From: Lepiota brunneoincarnata
Lineage: Eukaryota > Basidiomycota > Agaricomycetes > Agaricales > Agaricaceae
DNA: 64,000 nucleotides
Direction of reading: 5' to 3'
Assembly: GCA_023014365.1 (NCBI GenBank)
Contig: JAEBUN010000019.1
Span: 248,001-312,000 of the forward strand
A program made the position numbers and the translations under genes. Positions 1 to 10,573 of the stretch are shown one piece after another. Below the pieces are notes generated by a model. The model saw only the letters and a list, made by a program, of their open reading frames with translations, was not told the DNA's origin and searched no databases. Every line of letters starts with the position of its first letter. Position 1 is the stretch's first letter.

Positions 1-3000
1 ATTTCAGACTTCAAGGTGGTATGTAGGTCGTCGAGGTCAACAGCAAAATGGCGGGCCCGAGCGGAGGCGAGATCGCGTTCAGGATGCACTGTGATGTTCG
101 GATGGTATCCTTTATTAGCGAAGAACGGGGAGATACCGGTGGTGGCACTAGGAGCGTTGTTGTAAGCAAACTCAGCTAGTGGTAGTAATTCAGACCAATT
201 GTCCTGTTGGTAGTTACAATAGACCCGGAGATATTGTTCCAGGGTCTGGTTGGTGCGTTCCGTCTGTCCGTCGCCTTCTGGATGGTAGCCCGAAGTGAAA
301 TGTAACTTCATATCGAGGGCTTGTCCCAATGAGCGGAAGAAGTGGGAGACGAATTCGGAGCCGCGGTCGGAGGTAACATGTTCGGGTACGCCGTGCTTGG
401 AGAAGACGTGGAGGACGAATAGGCGGGTGAGGTCGGAGGAGGTGACGGTATCATAAGTCGGGATGAAGAGGGATTGCTTGGTGAGTCTGTCAACGATTAC
501 TAGGATGGCGTCGTAGCCGGAGGAGGCGGGGAGTTTTTCGATGAAGTCCATGGAGATTGAATTCCAAGGGCGTTCGGGAATGGGGAGTTGTTTGAGGAGA
601 CCGTAGGGATGGTGGCGCTGGGGTTTAGACCTCATACAGGTGACACAAGACTTACAGAAATCCTTGACGAAGGTGCGGACACTAGGCCAGGTGTACTCGT
701 GCCGGATGAGCTCCAGCGTTTTATTCTGACCGAAGTGGCCGGCTAGGACATGATCATGCTTGTACTGGAGGACCCGAAGTCGGAGATTGTCGGCATCAGG
801 GACGTAGATTCTGTCGTCTAAGAGGAGGAAACCTTTATCATTAACTGACCAACGGCCTTCTGGGCTGGCAAGATGGGCGGAAGCGGTCGGATCTGCTGGT
901 AGGGCGGTGAGGATATCGCAGTGTAGCTGATCGAGGTCCATGACTACAGCTGCGTGAAGGGAAGGAGCGTAAAGAGTGGTGGCACGGACGGAGGCCGCGA
1001 GTTGTTCATGAGTGAACACAGGCCGGAAGTTGTGCGGGTTGACTGATGCATAGTCGCTATTCCCCCCTTTAGGGTAGACGTCCCATCATCTAGTTAGGGC
1101 ATCAGGCTTGGTGCCGAGGCGGCCGGGTCAGAACCGGATGACGAGGTGGAATTGGGATAGGAACTCGGACCAACAAGCTTGGCGGCGAGTGAGGATTTTG
1201 GTGGTGCAGAAGTATTCGAGGTTTTTGTGGTCGGTGACTACATCAATAGTAAGAGGGGCACCCTCAAGATAGTGCCGCCAGATACAAAAAGCCTCGAATA
1301 TCGCCAAGAGTTCCTTGTCGTGGGTGTCATAATTAAGTTCGGCCGTGTTAAAGGTGCGGGAATGGAATGCAACGGGGTGAACCTCCCCATCATCAGTGAT
1401 GATAGAGAGGATAGCCGCAAGGGCGTAGTCGGAGGCGTCGGTCTCGACAATGATCTGAGCGTCGGGGGCCCAAGGAGTGAGGACGGGAGCGGATATGAAT
1501 GCTTCCTTCAGAGAGTTAAAGGCTTCGCAACATTCGTCAGTGAAATTCCATTTCACGTCTTTGCGGGTGAGGCGAGTGAGCAGAACGACGATGTCGGAGT
1601 AACCGTGAATGAAGCGACGGTAAAAGTTGGCGAAACCTAAGAAGGACTGGATGTCCTTGACTTTCTTGGGCTCTGGCCACTCCTGGATGGTCTTGACCTT
1701 AGATTGGTCCATTCGGAGACCGTCGGGGGAAAGAATGTAGCCAAGATATTCCACTGTGTTGGAGTGGAACTGGCATTTGTCGGGGCGGGCATATAGACCG
1801 TGCTGGTGGAGCCGCTTGAGGACCTCCTTGACTTGGTCACGATGGATACTGTGATTGTCGGAGTATATCAGAATGTCGTCAAGGTAGATAGTAACGCAGA
1901 CGTCGAGCATGTCCTTGAATATGTCGTTCATGAACCGCTGGAAGGTGGCGGGGGCGTTGGTGAGGCCGAAAGGCATAACCATCCATTCGAAGGAGCCGTA
2001 GCGGGTCCGAAAGGCGGTCTTCCATTCATCGCTGTCAGCAGCGCGGACTAGATGGTAAGCGTGACGGAGGTCGATTTTGGTATATACGCGAGCTTTGCGA
2101 GGGGAGTCTAAGAGGTCGGAGATGAGCGGAAGGGGGTAGCGATCCTTCTTGGTAATACGGTTGAGACCTCTAAAATCAACACATAAGCGGAGGGAGCCAT
2201 CCTTTTTCTTGACGAAGAGGACCGGGGCTCCATGAGGAGAAGTGGAAGGGCGAATGAAACCAATGGACAAATGTTCGTCAATAAAATCACGTAGAGCTCC
2301 AAGCTCTGATTGTGAAAGGGAATAAATGGTACCGACCGGAGGTTGACCGCCGTCCTCTAGGTTAATCTGGAGGTCGTAAGGGTGGTGTGGAGCGAGTGTG
2401 TCAGCACGCGATTTACTGAAAACGTCAGCGAACTCGTGGTATTCCTCGGGGATGGACGAGAGGTCAGCCGGGTCATCGGAGACAGAAGAAGACGCGGCCG
2501 ATGCGGAGGCGGCGGAGAGGTTGATTTGGAATTGTTGGGAGCCAGGGAGCTTGGCAGCGCGGATAAAGGCAGGAGCGTTTATCAGGGAGATATGCGGTTT
2601 CGCAATGGGGACAGGTTGGGACGAGGTCCCGGACAGGGGTGGTGAACCTAGGTCAGGAGAGTCAGGGGTGGCCATAGGCGGGGCCGATGCGGGTGCGACG
2701 CAGGTAGAGACGGAAGCAGGATTCTCGAGTAGGGATGGCCGGAAAGTGATACTGCCCAAAACCCAGTCAATCAACGGATTGTAGCGGGTGAGCCAGTTGT
2801 GTCCTAAGACCACAGAACAGGAAGAGTCGAGCCGGGTGACATAAGTGTCCAAAATGATAGATTCACCGGAGGGGAAAGATACAGGCAGTTGCGCAAGCTC
2901 CGTAATGTAGGCATTTGAGGTCCCATCAAATAACCGAAGTTCAATAGCCGGGATGGGCGAAGTTGGAATACTATGAGAACGAACAAAAGATGAGTCCACA

Positions 3001-3278
3001 AAACAGTGAGTAGAACCACTATCAACAAGAGCTTTGAAAGGAGAAAGAGAAGAGAAATCAGAACTAACTACATTGTCCGTTGTAGAAATCGGGTCCGCAG
3101 CGGAGAGTACGGAAGCGGAGACAGAAGATACAGAAGTAATTAAAGGAGAAGTTAATGTGATATGAAAGGAGTTCGGGTCGGAAAGAGCAGACGCATTGAG
3201 ACGGAAACTCTCTGGGGCACAGCAGAGTTCAATGCGATCCTCAGTCTGTGCAGAGGCCTGAGGACCGCCGACTATTTT
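1..3278 (-). pseudogene. pol: Pol polyprotein of gypsy element 1, two in-frame stops
   Basis: The frame is open from the gag stop (about 3278), so the GTG at 2999 is not a real start. Domains in order: aspartic protease (DSGSTHCFV, about 3030-2995); reverse transcriptase (CVDFRGLNRI, then the catalytic YLDDILIYS); RNase H (ETDASDYALAA, later HDKELLAI). TGA stops occur at 1128-1130 and 1086-1088. Downstream the frame is open to the left edge and encodes an HHCC zinc finger (CKSCVTC) and an integrase core with the expected acidic residues (MDFIEKLP, SDRGSEF, TERTNQ). At both stops the family residue appears to be Arg, so CGA-to-TGA transitions are the simplest explanation. No full-length Pol can be made. 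Confidence 0.9.
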
Positions 3279-4660
3279 TCCAAGCTCGGGAGAGCCGGCG
3301 CGTCTGTTTCGGGGAGCTGAGCCTGTCGGCCTTTAGCCTTGGCATCAGGGAATTTTTTCTTGTCGCAGTTAGCAGCCCTGTGATTGGGATCTGCGCAGAC
3401 AAGGCAGAGGTTATTGTCGAAACGTTGTTGACGTTCCTCGGGGGTTAATTTACCGTCCTTACCAAGTTTACTAGTAAGGTCGGATTTGGGCGGGGCCAAT
3501 TTCTGACCGGCGGACGGGTTGGGCGGATTGCCCTTGAAGCTGGTGTTGGGCGTGCTGCCTCTGTTATTATTGGCAGGCTTGGCGGCAGGTTGCGGGTTGG
3601 TCGAGGTGGAAGGGGATGGGTTACCTCCAGGTTTCCTAGAGGCGGTCGGGTCCGAAGCAGATTTGGCACGGGCCTTCTCGCGTTGGCGCTCCCAGTAGCG
3701 AGCGTTGATCTTCATCACTGCTGCTCGCATTTCGATGAAGGTGTCAGGCTTGCCGTCGGGCCAATTGGACAGAATGTCCTGGATGCGGTCGGGGAGGCCT
3801 TTGTAGTAGCGGTGACAAAATACTTCGTCACCCCAGCGGAGTTGGCCAGCCAGGCAGAGAAAGTCGACGTTGTAGACAGCGATCTTCTCGTCGTAGCGCA
3901 TTCGGAGGGAGTCGAGCTGCTCAGCAGCTTCTCCGGTCGGATCCGCGGGACCGAAATTGGTCTGCAGCTCCAGGGTGAACTGGTCCCAGTCCTCGATCCA
4001 GTTGTGCATTATTCCGTGGTTGTCGGCCTCGTCGAGGCCGATTTCGAAGTGTTGCTGTGCCACGCCTGTGAGGTATGTCAACGCGAAGTTGACCTTGGTG
4101 GCGGGGATAGCAAACTGGGCTGGGTTGGTACGGAAATAGAGTCGGCATTGGAAGAGGAAGGGTTTGAGTTTGGCAGGGTCGGAACCTGTAAAGATGTCAG
4201 GTTCGCGAGCTTTGGTACGGGGAGTTCGAGGAGGCTGTGGGGCTTGAGAGTTCCCACGGCCGTCCATTTGATCAGCTATGCATTGGAAAACTTGGAGTAT
4301 GAGTCTATCATGGTTGTCTCGGGTGTTGCCAGGTGGAATGTTGTTGTTGTTGTCGCCATTGTCTGATGGTTCGTCGTCGCCCGGGGGCCCGTCCCCATTG
4401 TCAGGATAGTCATCGGGATCACCAGGGTCGCTGGGATCAGGATTGGGGTCGGGGCCATCGGGAGTCCGGAATACTGAAGGTTGTATATCTTCAGAGAACC
4501 GGTCTGGGGTCGAGGGCGCGATAGATTGTCGGCGAGAGCAAGAAGCCCTTGGGGAGTCGGGTTGCAGTTCCTCGGAAGGAGGTTGTCGAGTGATGCGTTT
4601 GCTACGGTGAGCGGCTGGAGTTACCAGAGTGCGAGTACGGGTAACTGTTCGAGAGACCAT
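3272..4660 (-). CDS. gag: Gag polyprotein of gypsy element 1
   Basis: This 462-residue protein is the capsid/nucleocapsid precursor of element 1. The N-terminal 130 residues are low in complexity (Pro, Asp, Asn, Gly rich). A retrotransposon-gag capsid region follows (about 150-320, with FLFQCRLYF and LTYLTGVAQQHF). A basic linker rich in Asn, Pro and Ser comes next, then one CCHC zinc knuckle near residue 425 (CLVCADPNHRAANC, spacing C-X2-C-X4-H-X4-C). The ATG lies 53 nt inside the LTR. The last sense codon is AAA followed by TAG; pol continues from this point in the -1 frame. Confidence 0.9.
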   Translation of the reverse strand: MVSRTVTRTRTLVTPAAHRSKRITRQPPSEELQPDSPRASCSRRQSIAPSTPDRFSEDIQPSVFRTPDGPDPNPDPSDPGDPDDYPDNGDGPPGDDEPSDNGDNNNNIPPGNTRDNHDRLILQVFQCIADQMDGRGNSQAPQPPRTPRTKAREPDIFTGSDPAKLKPFLFQCRLYFRTNPAQFAIPATKVNFALTYLTGVAQQHFEIGLDEADNHGIMHNWIEDWDQFTLELQTNFGPADPTGEAAEQLDSLRMRYDEKIAVYNVDFLCLAGQLRWGDEVFCHRYYKGLPDRIQDILSNWPDGKPDTFIEMRAAVMKINARYWERQREKARAKSASDPTASRKPGGNPSPSTSTNPQPAAKPANNNRGSTPNTSFKGNPPNPSAGQKLAPPKSDLTSKLGKDGKLTPEERQQRFDNNLCLVCADPNHRAANCDKKKFPDAKAKGRQAQLPETDAPALPSLEK

Positions 4661-4700
4661 GGTTAGAAAGATTCAGAGTGTGGTGGACAGGAGGAGTGTG

Positions 4701-4711
4701 AGTCTGATAAT
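4701..4711 (-). promoter_or_regulatory. Self-complementary primer-binding site, element 1
   Basis: On the minus strand, two bases after the LTR end, comes ATTATCAGACT. The plus strand of the LTR carries the same 11 bases at 4981-4991, so the mRNA would contain their reverse complement. That LTR site begins 34 nt after the start of a TATATATA box, where transcription should start. The mRNA 5' end could therefore fold back and pair with this site. This is the arrangement known for Tf1/sushi self-primed elements; its use here is inferred. Confidence 0.7.
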
Positions 4712-4713
4712 AC

Positions 4714-5425
4714 TGTTAGAGCCGGTGCGGGTCGGGACCGAGGCGGAGGGTCGGGGTGGTAACCTTGTTATAAGTTAACCGGGGGACAGGGCGAAGTCAG
4801 TACGTAGACTTCGGGACCGAGGCGGAGTACGTCGGGCGGGGGGTTGGACTTGCGGCCTCAGCGTATGTGCTGTGCCCTCCTACTGTCCTAGTCCGTATTT
4901 CAGGAAGTCGGGGCCGAAGCGGAGCGAGGCAGAAGAGAGGAGAAGATAGAGAACAGGGAGCTGGTCCGCTGCTCGATTCGATTATCAGACTGAGGAGTAC
5001 AAGCCAAGTACCTACGGTATATATACTACTGGCCTTACGAACTATGACTCGTACTGACTACGTGCGGAGCGGAGCGGAGACCAATCTAGTTACAAACGGA
5101 TTACGAACGGATTACGAATGGAATGGAAATGGGTACAGGTATGGAGACTAATAACGTATCTTGACTACGGACGGGAAATGGAGACGGGGGTATGAGACAC
5201 CGAGGGCCAGGTGACCACGGCACGTGTGGAGGTGGTCGCGTGATCGGGGCAGGGGGTTGCGGTCGGAGCAGGTCGGGGCCGAGTCGGAGGGCAGAGGGTT
5301 GTTGTGTGGAACACACGTGGAGTCGAGAAGCCGAAGTTTAAATGATTAGACTCTGAGTTGGCATGGATATGACAATGAACCCGAATGTGTTTGAACATAA
5401 AAGAATGTACCTAGCGGCTGTCACA
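4714..5425 (-). repeat. 5' LTR of gypsy element 1
   Basis: On the plus strand the segment starts TGTTAGAGCC and ends GGCTGTCACA, imperfect inverted termini in TG...CA form. The inner edge is supported by the primer-binding site that follows it (4701-4711). A TATATATA box on the minus strand lies at 5018-5025. The motif GTCGGGACCGAGGCGGAG and variants of it recur near 4733, 4819, 4910 and 5272. The outer edge at 5425 is inferred from terminal symmetry only, because the second LTR is outside the window. Confidence 0.6.
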
Positions 5426-6376
5426 GGTGTATTACATCTATAGCAAGTTCAATAATGATGACCGGACCACGGAACAGAACGTCCAACGTTCAGGAGGCAA
5501 TACCCGATGCCCAAAACCCTAGAAATATCAAAGACTCCTAATTAACAAGTGCTTTGTGGGTCCCAGCACTTCAGCATACTGCTTAACTGAGATTAATTAC
5601 AATGGATCAAGGGATTGTCCATCTGCTATACATTCCAATCATAATTGATCTGGAAACTTAATGCGCTCGCGTGAACCAGAATAATGCAGATGAGCATGGA
5701 ACACGTCTGGCTGGATTGCCATTCGTTAATCAGAGAAAAACCCATAACCCAGGGTGAGGTAGAAATGCTGCCAAACCTTCCAAAATGTTCTACAGTGCCT
5801 GTAACAATTAAGCTTATTGTTTTCTATTTCATATTTACTATCTCTCGTATGTATCTAAACAATATAAATATGGTTGCACTTGCTTGTGGAGAAGAAAGAG
5901 GTCTCACCCCCGCTTCCACATGCAAGTCTGCAAGCCATGATCAAGAACAGTTTCAGAGGGCTATTTAGTGTGCGTTGTTAAGTGTGATTTCTTCGGTCAT
6001 CGACCAACCCAGAGACAGAGACAGAGACCAGAGTTCAGAGTTTAGAGTTCCAGAGTGCTAGAGACAGAGAACAGAGTTCAGAGACCAGAGACCAGAGACC
6101 AGAGACCCCGCACTTTGAATTGACAGGGATTGTCCTTTCATTGTTGCACTGTACGGCTAAGATAACTTCAACAGCTGTTTGTTAACCTCTAAAAACACTA
6201 CTCTCTTGAATTTCGCTGTCAGAATGCACCCCCAGAACACCCTAAAAGACGAAACTGTTCATTATCTATCTCATTCCACTTGTATTACATAGCTTAAGCT
6301 TATTGAATTGCGGCTAAGCTTAGTGAAAAAAAGCCCACTATCTATATTAAAACCTATGAAAGTTTCTACCTTTTCA
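5426..6376. other. No gene recognised; AT-rich sequence with a simple repeat
   Basis: This stretch lies outside the LTR of element 1. The only long ORF (5684-5968, 94 codons, plus) has no recognisable motif. A low-complexity run of CAGAGA/CCAGAGA units occupies about 6010-6110. Nothing else can be supported. Confidence 0.5.
6010..6112. repeat. Imperfect (CAGAGA/CCAGAGA)n simple repeat
   Basis: About 100 bp made of CAGAGA, CCAGAGA and CAGAGTT variants in tandem, with no coding potential. Confidence 0.85.
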
Positions 6377-6482
6377 GCGTACACTAAGAATAGTCCTTCT
6401 GATGTACACTACTGATGGCTTCATAGTGACATGGGAATGTGGATTAAAAATAACCGTCCTTCTGATAAAGCTTTTAATAACA
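6377..6482 (-). repeat. Truncated LTR of the 386-bp family
   Basis: This segment matches the terminal ~105 bp of the 386-bp LTR (compare 10430-10536). It shares CTAAGAATAGTCCTTCTGAT and the terminal TAACA but lacks the TGTTACCCGG end. It is a broken relic; no target duplication can be assigned. Confidence 0.75.
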
Positions 6483-6504
6483 CAAGTCAAAGAAGGAGAA
6501 GACA

Positions 6505-6921
6505 ATGGTGGCTTCTGGCCCCACCTTGGTGGCCCCCAGACCATCTGCTCCTGTAGCAGCCCAGGCTCCCGCTCTGGCCCATTTAGACCCCATTGCCTCC
6601 AGTCCTGCCACCCCAGTCCCAGACTGGGCACATCTGGGTGCACGGCCCTCCTCGCAAGCCCCTTCTGATGCCCCCACTCCCCCTACAATTTCTACCCTGG
6701 CCCATGCTCCATCCACTACTATGCACATGGCCACATCTACCCCTACTCCTACTTGCTCACCCATGGTTTCTTGGCAACCATCACACAGCTTGCCAATGGC
6801 TGTCTCTACCCCCTCTGGCACATCTACTCCTGGAGTCCCATCAGTCTGGATGGGAAGTGCCATCCCTACCCTGGCTCTGACCCCAATGGAGGTTGATAGT
6901 GTCCTCTCAACCTGGGGCTAG
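6505..6921 (+). CDS. Hypothetical Pro/Ala/Ser/Thr-rich ORF
   Basis: A 138-codon ORF starts 22 bases after the LTR relic. It encodes a disordered, proline-, alanine- and threonine-rich protein with no recognisable domain. It sits in CpG-poor DNA like the neighbouring transposase gene and ends before the solo LTR at 7078. It could be an N-terminal exon of a mobile-element gene or a chance ORF in low-complexity DNA. No function is proposed. Confidence 0.3.
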   Translation: MVASGPTLVAPRPSAPVAAQAPALAHLDPIASSPATPVPDWAHLGARPSSQAPSDAPTPPTISTLAHAPSTTMHMATSTPTPTCSPMVSWQPSHSLPMAVSTPSGTSTPGVPSVWMGSAIPTLALTPMEVDSVLSTWG

Positions 6922-7077
6922 GGACTAATGCCCACAGCCTACCCAGATTGTCTTGACTTTGCCCATTCCCTTCTTACAAATGGGCTCATCATTTGGCTTG
7001 TGGATGGTTGTTGGGCTTGCACTACCTAGGACAAAGGAGCCAAGTCACTGGGTCATTGACTCTTAAGAGGGGGCTGG

Positions 7078-7396
7078 TGTAAGGGGACTGGCAGGTTTGG
7101 CCCCCCTTACGCAAGGTATGTCTAGGGGTCTATGGTAAAGCATCTGGGTTCAGCCACCCTAGCTGATGCCCAATGCTGAACTTGGCCTCATCCTTCAGCC
7201 ACTCCTATCCCCAAGTCTGATCCCATGTACAATTTATATTGTTGTATGTTGTTTGTGCATGTTATTTCTGGTAGTCTACATAGTGTTTGGTTATCCAGTC
7301 TGTGCATGGACTGTTGCTGTACTTAAGTAGCACATGTGCTAATTATGATTAGCACTCAAATATTAAATTGGTTCTGGCCTCTTTATTCCCCTAACA
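7078..7396. repeat. Solo LTR, 320-bp family, copy A
   Basis: It starts TGTAAGGGGACT and ends TTCCCCTAACA, near-perfect inverted termini. It is closely similar along its length to 22456-22775. The flanking five bases differ (GCTGG left, GAGGA right), unlike copy B, so the flanks have been rearranged or mutated. No internal region of this family is present in the window. Confidence 0.8.
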
Positions 7397-10150
7397 GAGG
7401 AGACCTGTGTCCAATGCTGAAAAATCAGATTGACATGCTTGAGGTTTGTCAGTGGCTGAATGATCATGCCAAGCAGGATACATTGCATCTGGGAACAGCA
7501 AGCAAAACCGCTGTGCCATCCAGCAGTTGGACACCAACTCATGCTGCTGAGCTGGATGGCAATTCCTTGCTGGGCAATAATACTCACTTTGATACTAGCA
7601 TTGATGAAGGGCTATGGGGCTCGGATGATGTTGACATTGCAGATGATGGTACAAGGAGAACAGATGAAACACAAATGGGTGAGTTTGCCATGAAATTCCA
7701 GGAATCAGCTGGTAATGACCAGAACTCTGTCCCCCAGACTGATGCCCTCAGCAATCAATATGTGCAGCTTATACACACAAATGGTATCCACTGCATCACT
7801 GTAGTGACTTGTGCCTGCTGTAGGAGAGATGAAGCTATTGCCAATTTGATGTATTGCCATTTAGTGCCAGCCATATTCACACAATACTGCACTGTGTTCA
7901 CAGCTGATGTTCTTGATGATTTTTTACTTGAGAATTTGGAATGCAAGGCCTCAGCATATCAATACTTCCAGAAGCTTCACCAGCTTACTGCCCCCATGCC
8001 ACTGGGCAAAGTACCAAACTTGTATCAGGAACTGCTGCAAATGGTATGGTTGTGGCACTGGTTAAAAAAGAGAAAGTAGGCAGGTTATGGGCAGAGTTCA
8101 TCGAAAGAAAATCCAACAACCGCCAGGTCACTTGTAAACTTTTGTCTAGCATGCCCCCAGTCTGGAATTAATTTGCCTCCTAATTGGAAGAATGATTCAA
8201 ACAGGTTGGTCAAGCTCAGTCTATTATTTCCTGCATGGCATGTTGATCCCAGTCCTGAGGTGGGCCTACCAGCATTTCTTTGTTGCCAATGGCAATTGCA
8301 GGGCAGACCATGTTTGGCAAAATCATGGCACTTCCACTTTTTGGCTGTCTGAAGGAGGCAACATGTTTGCCACACATGCTTGGTATCACAGCTTCCTGAG
8401 AGATGCAATTGAGATGTCCACAGTATGTACACTGGCACCACTTCCCTACCCTCACAAACATTTGTTCATGCAATGACCACAGAAGGTGCTGTGTGAGAAC
8501 TGCTTTTGTGCCATTAAACTTGCAATGGCAGGATCCAAAGCCTGTGATGTTACCAGCATAGTGGCCATGGCTTGTGCTTGGCATGGGTGCTTTGCACCAA
8601 ACACAATTGCTGACTTGTTCAAGGGGGAGCAGCAAAAGAACATAGACTGGATCTTCCTGCAATCTCTGGCAACAACCCACCTTGATCCAGAGCAAGGTGC
8701 TATCTTGATTTATGACATTGCCTGCCAATACTCAGTACATCTTCAGAAAAGAATCAGCCATCATCTGCTGAATGATCTGGCTATTGACTGAGCCATTGGT
8801 CTCTTTCATGTGCATGGCCATAGACAAGAGTGCTTTTTCTGGTATGCACCATCCTTCATCCCTGGCAGTGGTGTAGTGGCTGGTGAAATTCTAGAATCTT
8901 TATGGTCATCCTTAAATTCCATTTCACCAACTGTTCATATGGCAACCTTGGCAAACTGTGCTGAGACACTTGACAATCATGCCAGTGATTCAAACCACAA
9001 GAAAATGCTCAATATGAGTCTGTATATCTTCCCAATCTGCCAATTCCATGCACACCCTAAGCCTCTGTTGAACAGCAATGGCACTATGCACCTGTTGTAT
9101 CCAGGCAAAAGCAATGGTTAAGGACACAACAGAATATTTTAGTTCACTGAGCAAAAGTATAAATGATCAGGACATGGAGCAATGGACAGCCACAATTATG
9201 CACACAAAAGCTGTTAGGGCAACCTGGGGGGCCTCAACAGCTTAAGGGGAGCTGAAAAGACACTGCAGGGGTATTCTAAGTCTTATTAATCTGTAAGTTA
9301 AGTACAGAGCACATACCTGTAGGGGTATCCTAAGAGAATAGGATAGAGAAACCCCTGCAGGTGAAACTATGTATATATATGACTTATATAATCAATATAA
9401 GTTGAACCAAACCTGGCTGTGGTGTCTGGGTGCTACACAAAGGGCAAACATGGTTGAAACCAATGTGAGGAGTGAGGGTGGCTGTCTAAAGTCTACAGGA
9501 ATAAAGGAGGGCAGAAGGAGGTTAAGAAAAGTGTGGAGAGTGAAGGAAAAGGTTCATCTGGTCAATGAGGGGACATCTGGGGTATTTTGACTGTGCATGG
9601 GGCTTAAGCATTTAAAAGGAGGGATGTACAGTGTGTTGGGAGTGTTGCTGGGGTGTTTGGGGTGTCCCCTTACAGAAGTATACCAAATGGCAATGCCAAA
9701 TGCAATGGATATCCTGGCTGCAGAAGGTGGCAATGGTGGCCAGGGAACTCTATGCCCAGAGGCAGAATACACCCTAACAGAGGAGTGGATCCAGTCAACA
9801 ATCAATGTGGAAGAACACCAGTTTGTATTTCTCAGATCAATGTCAGAGAGAAAATATCTGCTAACTGACATGACAGGGTTGAGCTTAAGGCTATCCTTTG
9901 AGGGCCACTGACCCCAGCACAGGAGGACCTTGCAAATTGACTCCAGCAGGCATTGACTGATGAGTTCGTTGGTCTTGAGACAAGGCAAAGGCATCTGGGG
10001 ATAACACAAGGCAACATGACTCCTGCTGATGAGAATGATTTCTGGGATGTATTTGATACCTTGGATGATGCTGCCAATGTTGCTGCAACACAGCCCACAA
10101 CACCTCCTGCATCTGACTCATCAGCACATGTCATCACTGCACTGGAAAGG
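7397..10150 (+). pseudogene. KDZ-type transposase, N-terminal and central part
   Basis: This is a degenerate gene for a Kyakuja-Dileera-Zisupton transposase, a cut-and-paste family common in basidiomycetes. Family hallmarks follow in order. A Cys cluster with CACCRRDEA and LDDFLLENLECKAS lies near 7805-7960. FCLACPQSGINLPPNW lies near 8135-8190. CENCFCAIKLA and CAWHGCFAPN with KGEQQKNIDW lie near 8490-8660. YDIACQYSVHLQKR lies near 8710-8755, and HGHRQECFFWYAP with GSGVVAGEILESLW near 8813-8915. The frame changes near 8080, where an intron or indel is possible, and is then interrupted mainly by TGA and TAG codons. At 10150 it is cut by the 8.1 kb gypsy element and resumes in frame at 18258. 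Confidence 0.85.
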
Positions 10151-10536
10151 TGTTACCCGGGTTAGGGGTTCGCTCTTGAGTAGCACGGCGTTCGTGGCAA
10201 GATGTCTATACAGACTTGGTCTTGTCCTACTAGGCGTGACTTAGAGACGACGGAGCACTATAGTCCAGCCGGTTTAAGGGCAAAGAGGTATAGGAGGCAA
10301 GAACTGTATAACACTAAGATAAGGATACAAGGTATTGTACTGTATCCTTATATACTTCTAAGTGTGGCTGTACTCCTACTATAATAATCCAGACTGGGGT
10401 AACTATGAGTCAGAGATAAGAAAACATGAGGCGTATACTAAGAATAGTCCTTCTGATGTACACTACTGATAGTTTCATAGTGACATGGGAATGTGAGCTA
10501 AAAATAACTGTCCTTCTGATGTGGTTTCTGATAACA
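10151..10536 (-). repeat. 3' LTR of element 2
   Basis: 386 bp from TGTTACCCGG to CTGATAACA, with TGTTA/TAACA inverted ends. It matches 17867-18252 at 385 of 386 positions. In element sense it holds a TATATAAG box, a short inverted repeat and the predicted transcription start. Confidence 0.97.
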
Positions 10537-10573
10537 TTAGGTCCGTTTCTAGAGTTGTTTTCCATACAACTCG

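Larger units (their letters stand above)
1..5425 (-). mobile_element. Ty3/gypsy LTR retrotransposon 1 (left part outside window)
   Basis: The element reads right to left: 5' LTR (4714-5425), self-complementary primer-binding site, gag, then protease, reverse transcriptase, RNase H and integrase running off the left edge. The 3' LTR and target duplication are therefore not visible. The order PR-RT-RH-IN is that of Ty3/gypsy. The coding part is in good condition apart from two in-frame TGA codons in pol, so this copy is probably inactive but not ancient. It is a different family from the element at 10151-18252, with different LTR and gag sequences. Confidence 0.92.

Noticed and set aside
1179..4366. 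Plus-strand ORFs of 60-258 codons opposite gag and pol of element 1
   Set aside because: They mirror a GC-rich coding strand and have no motifs; the minus-strand frames carry all family hallmarks.
4700..4713. tRNA-derived primer-binding site
   Set aside because: No match to a common tRNA 3' end (such as initiator Met TGGTATCAGAGC) was convincing, whereas the match to the element's own LTR is 11 bases and correctly placed.
8085..8728. Minus-strand ORFs opposite the KDZ gene
   Set aside because: The plus strand has ordered KDZ family motifs; the minus ORFs have none.
10202..10384. 60-codon ORF in the LTR, repeated at 17918 and reversed at 20105
   Set aside because: It lies entirely within LTR sequence across the RNA start region and is broken in other copies; shared only because the LTR is shared.
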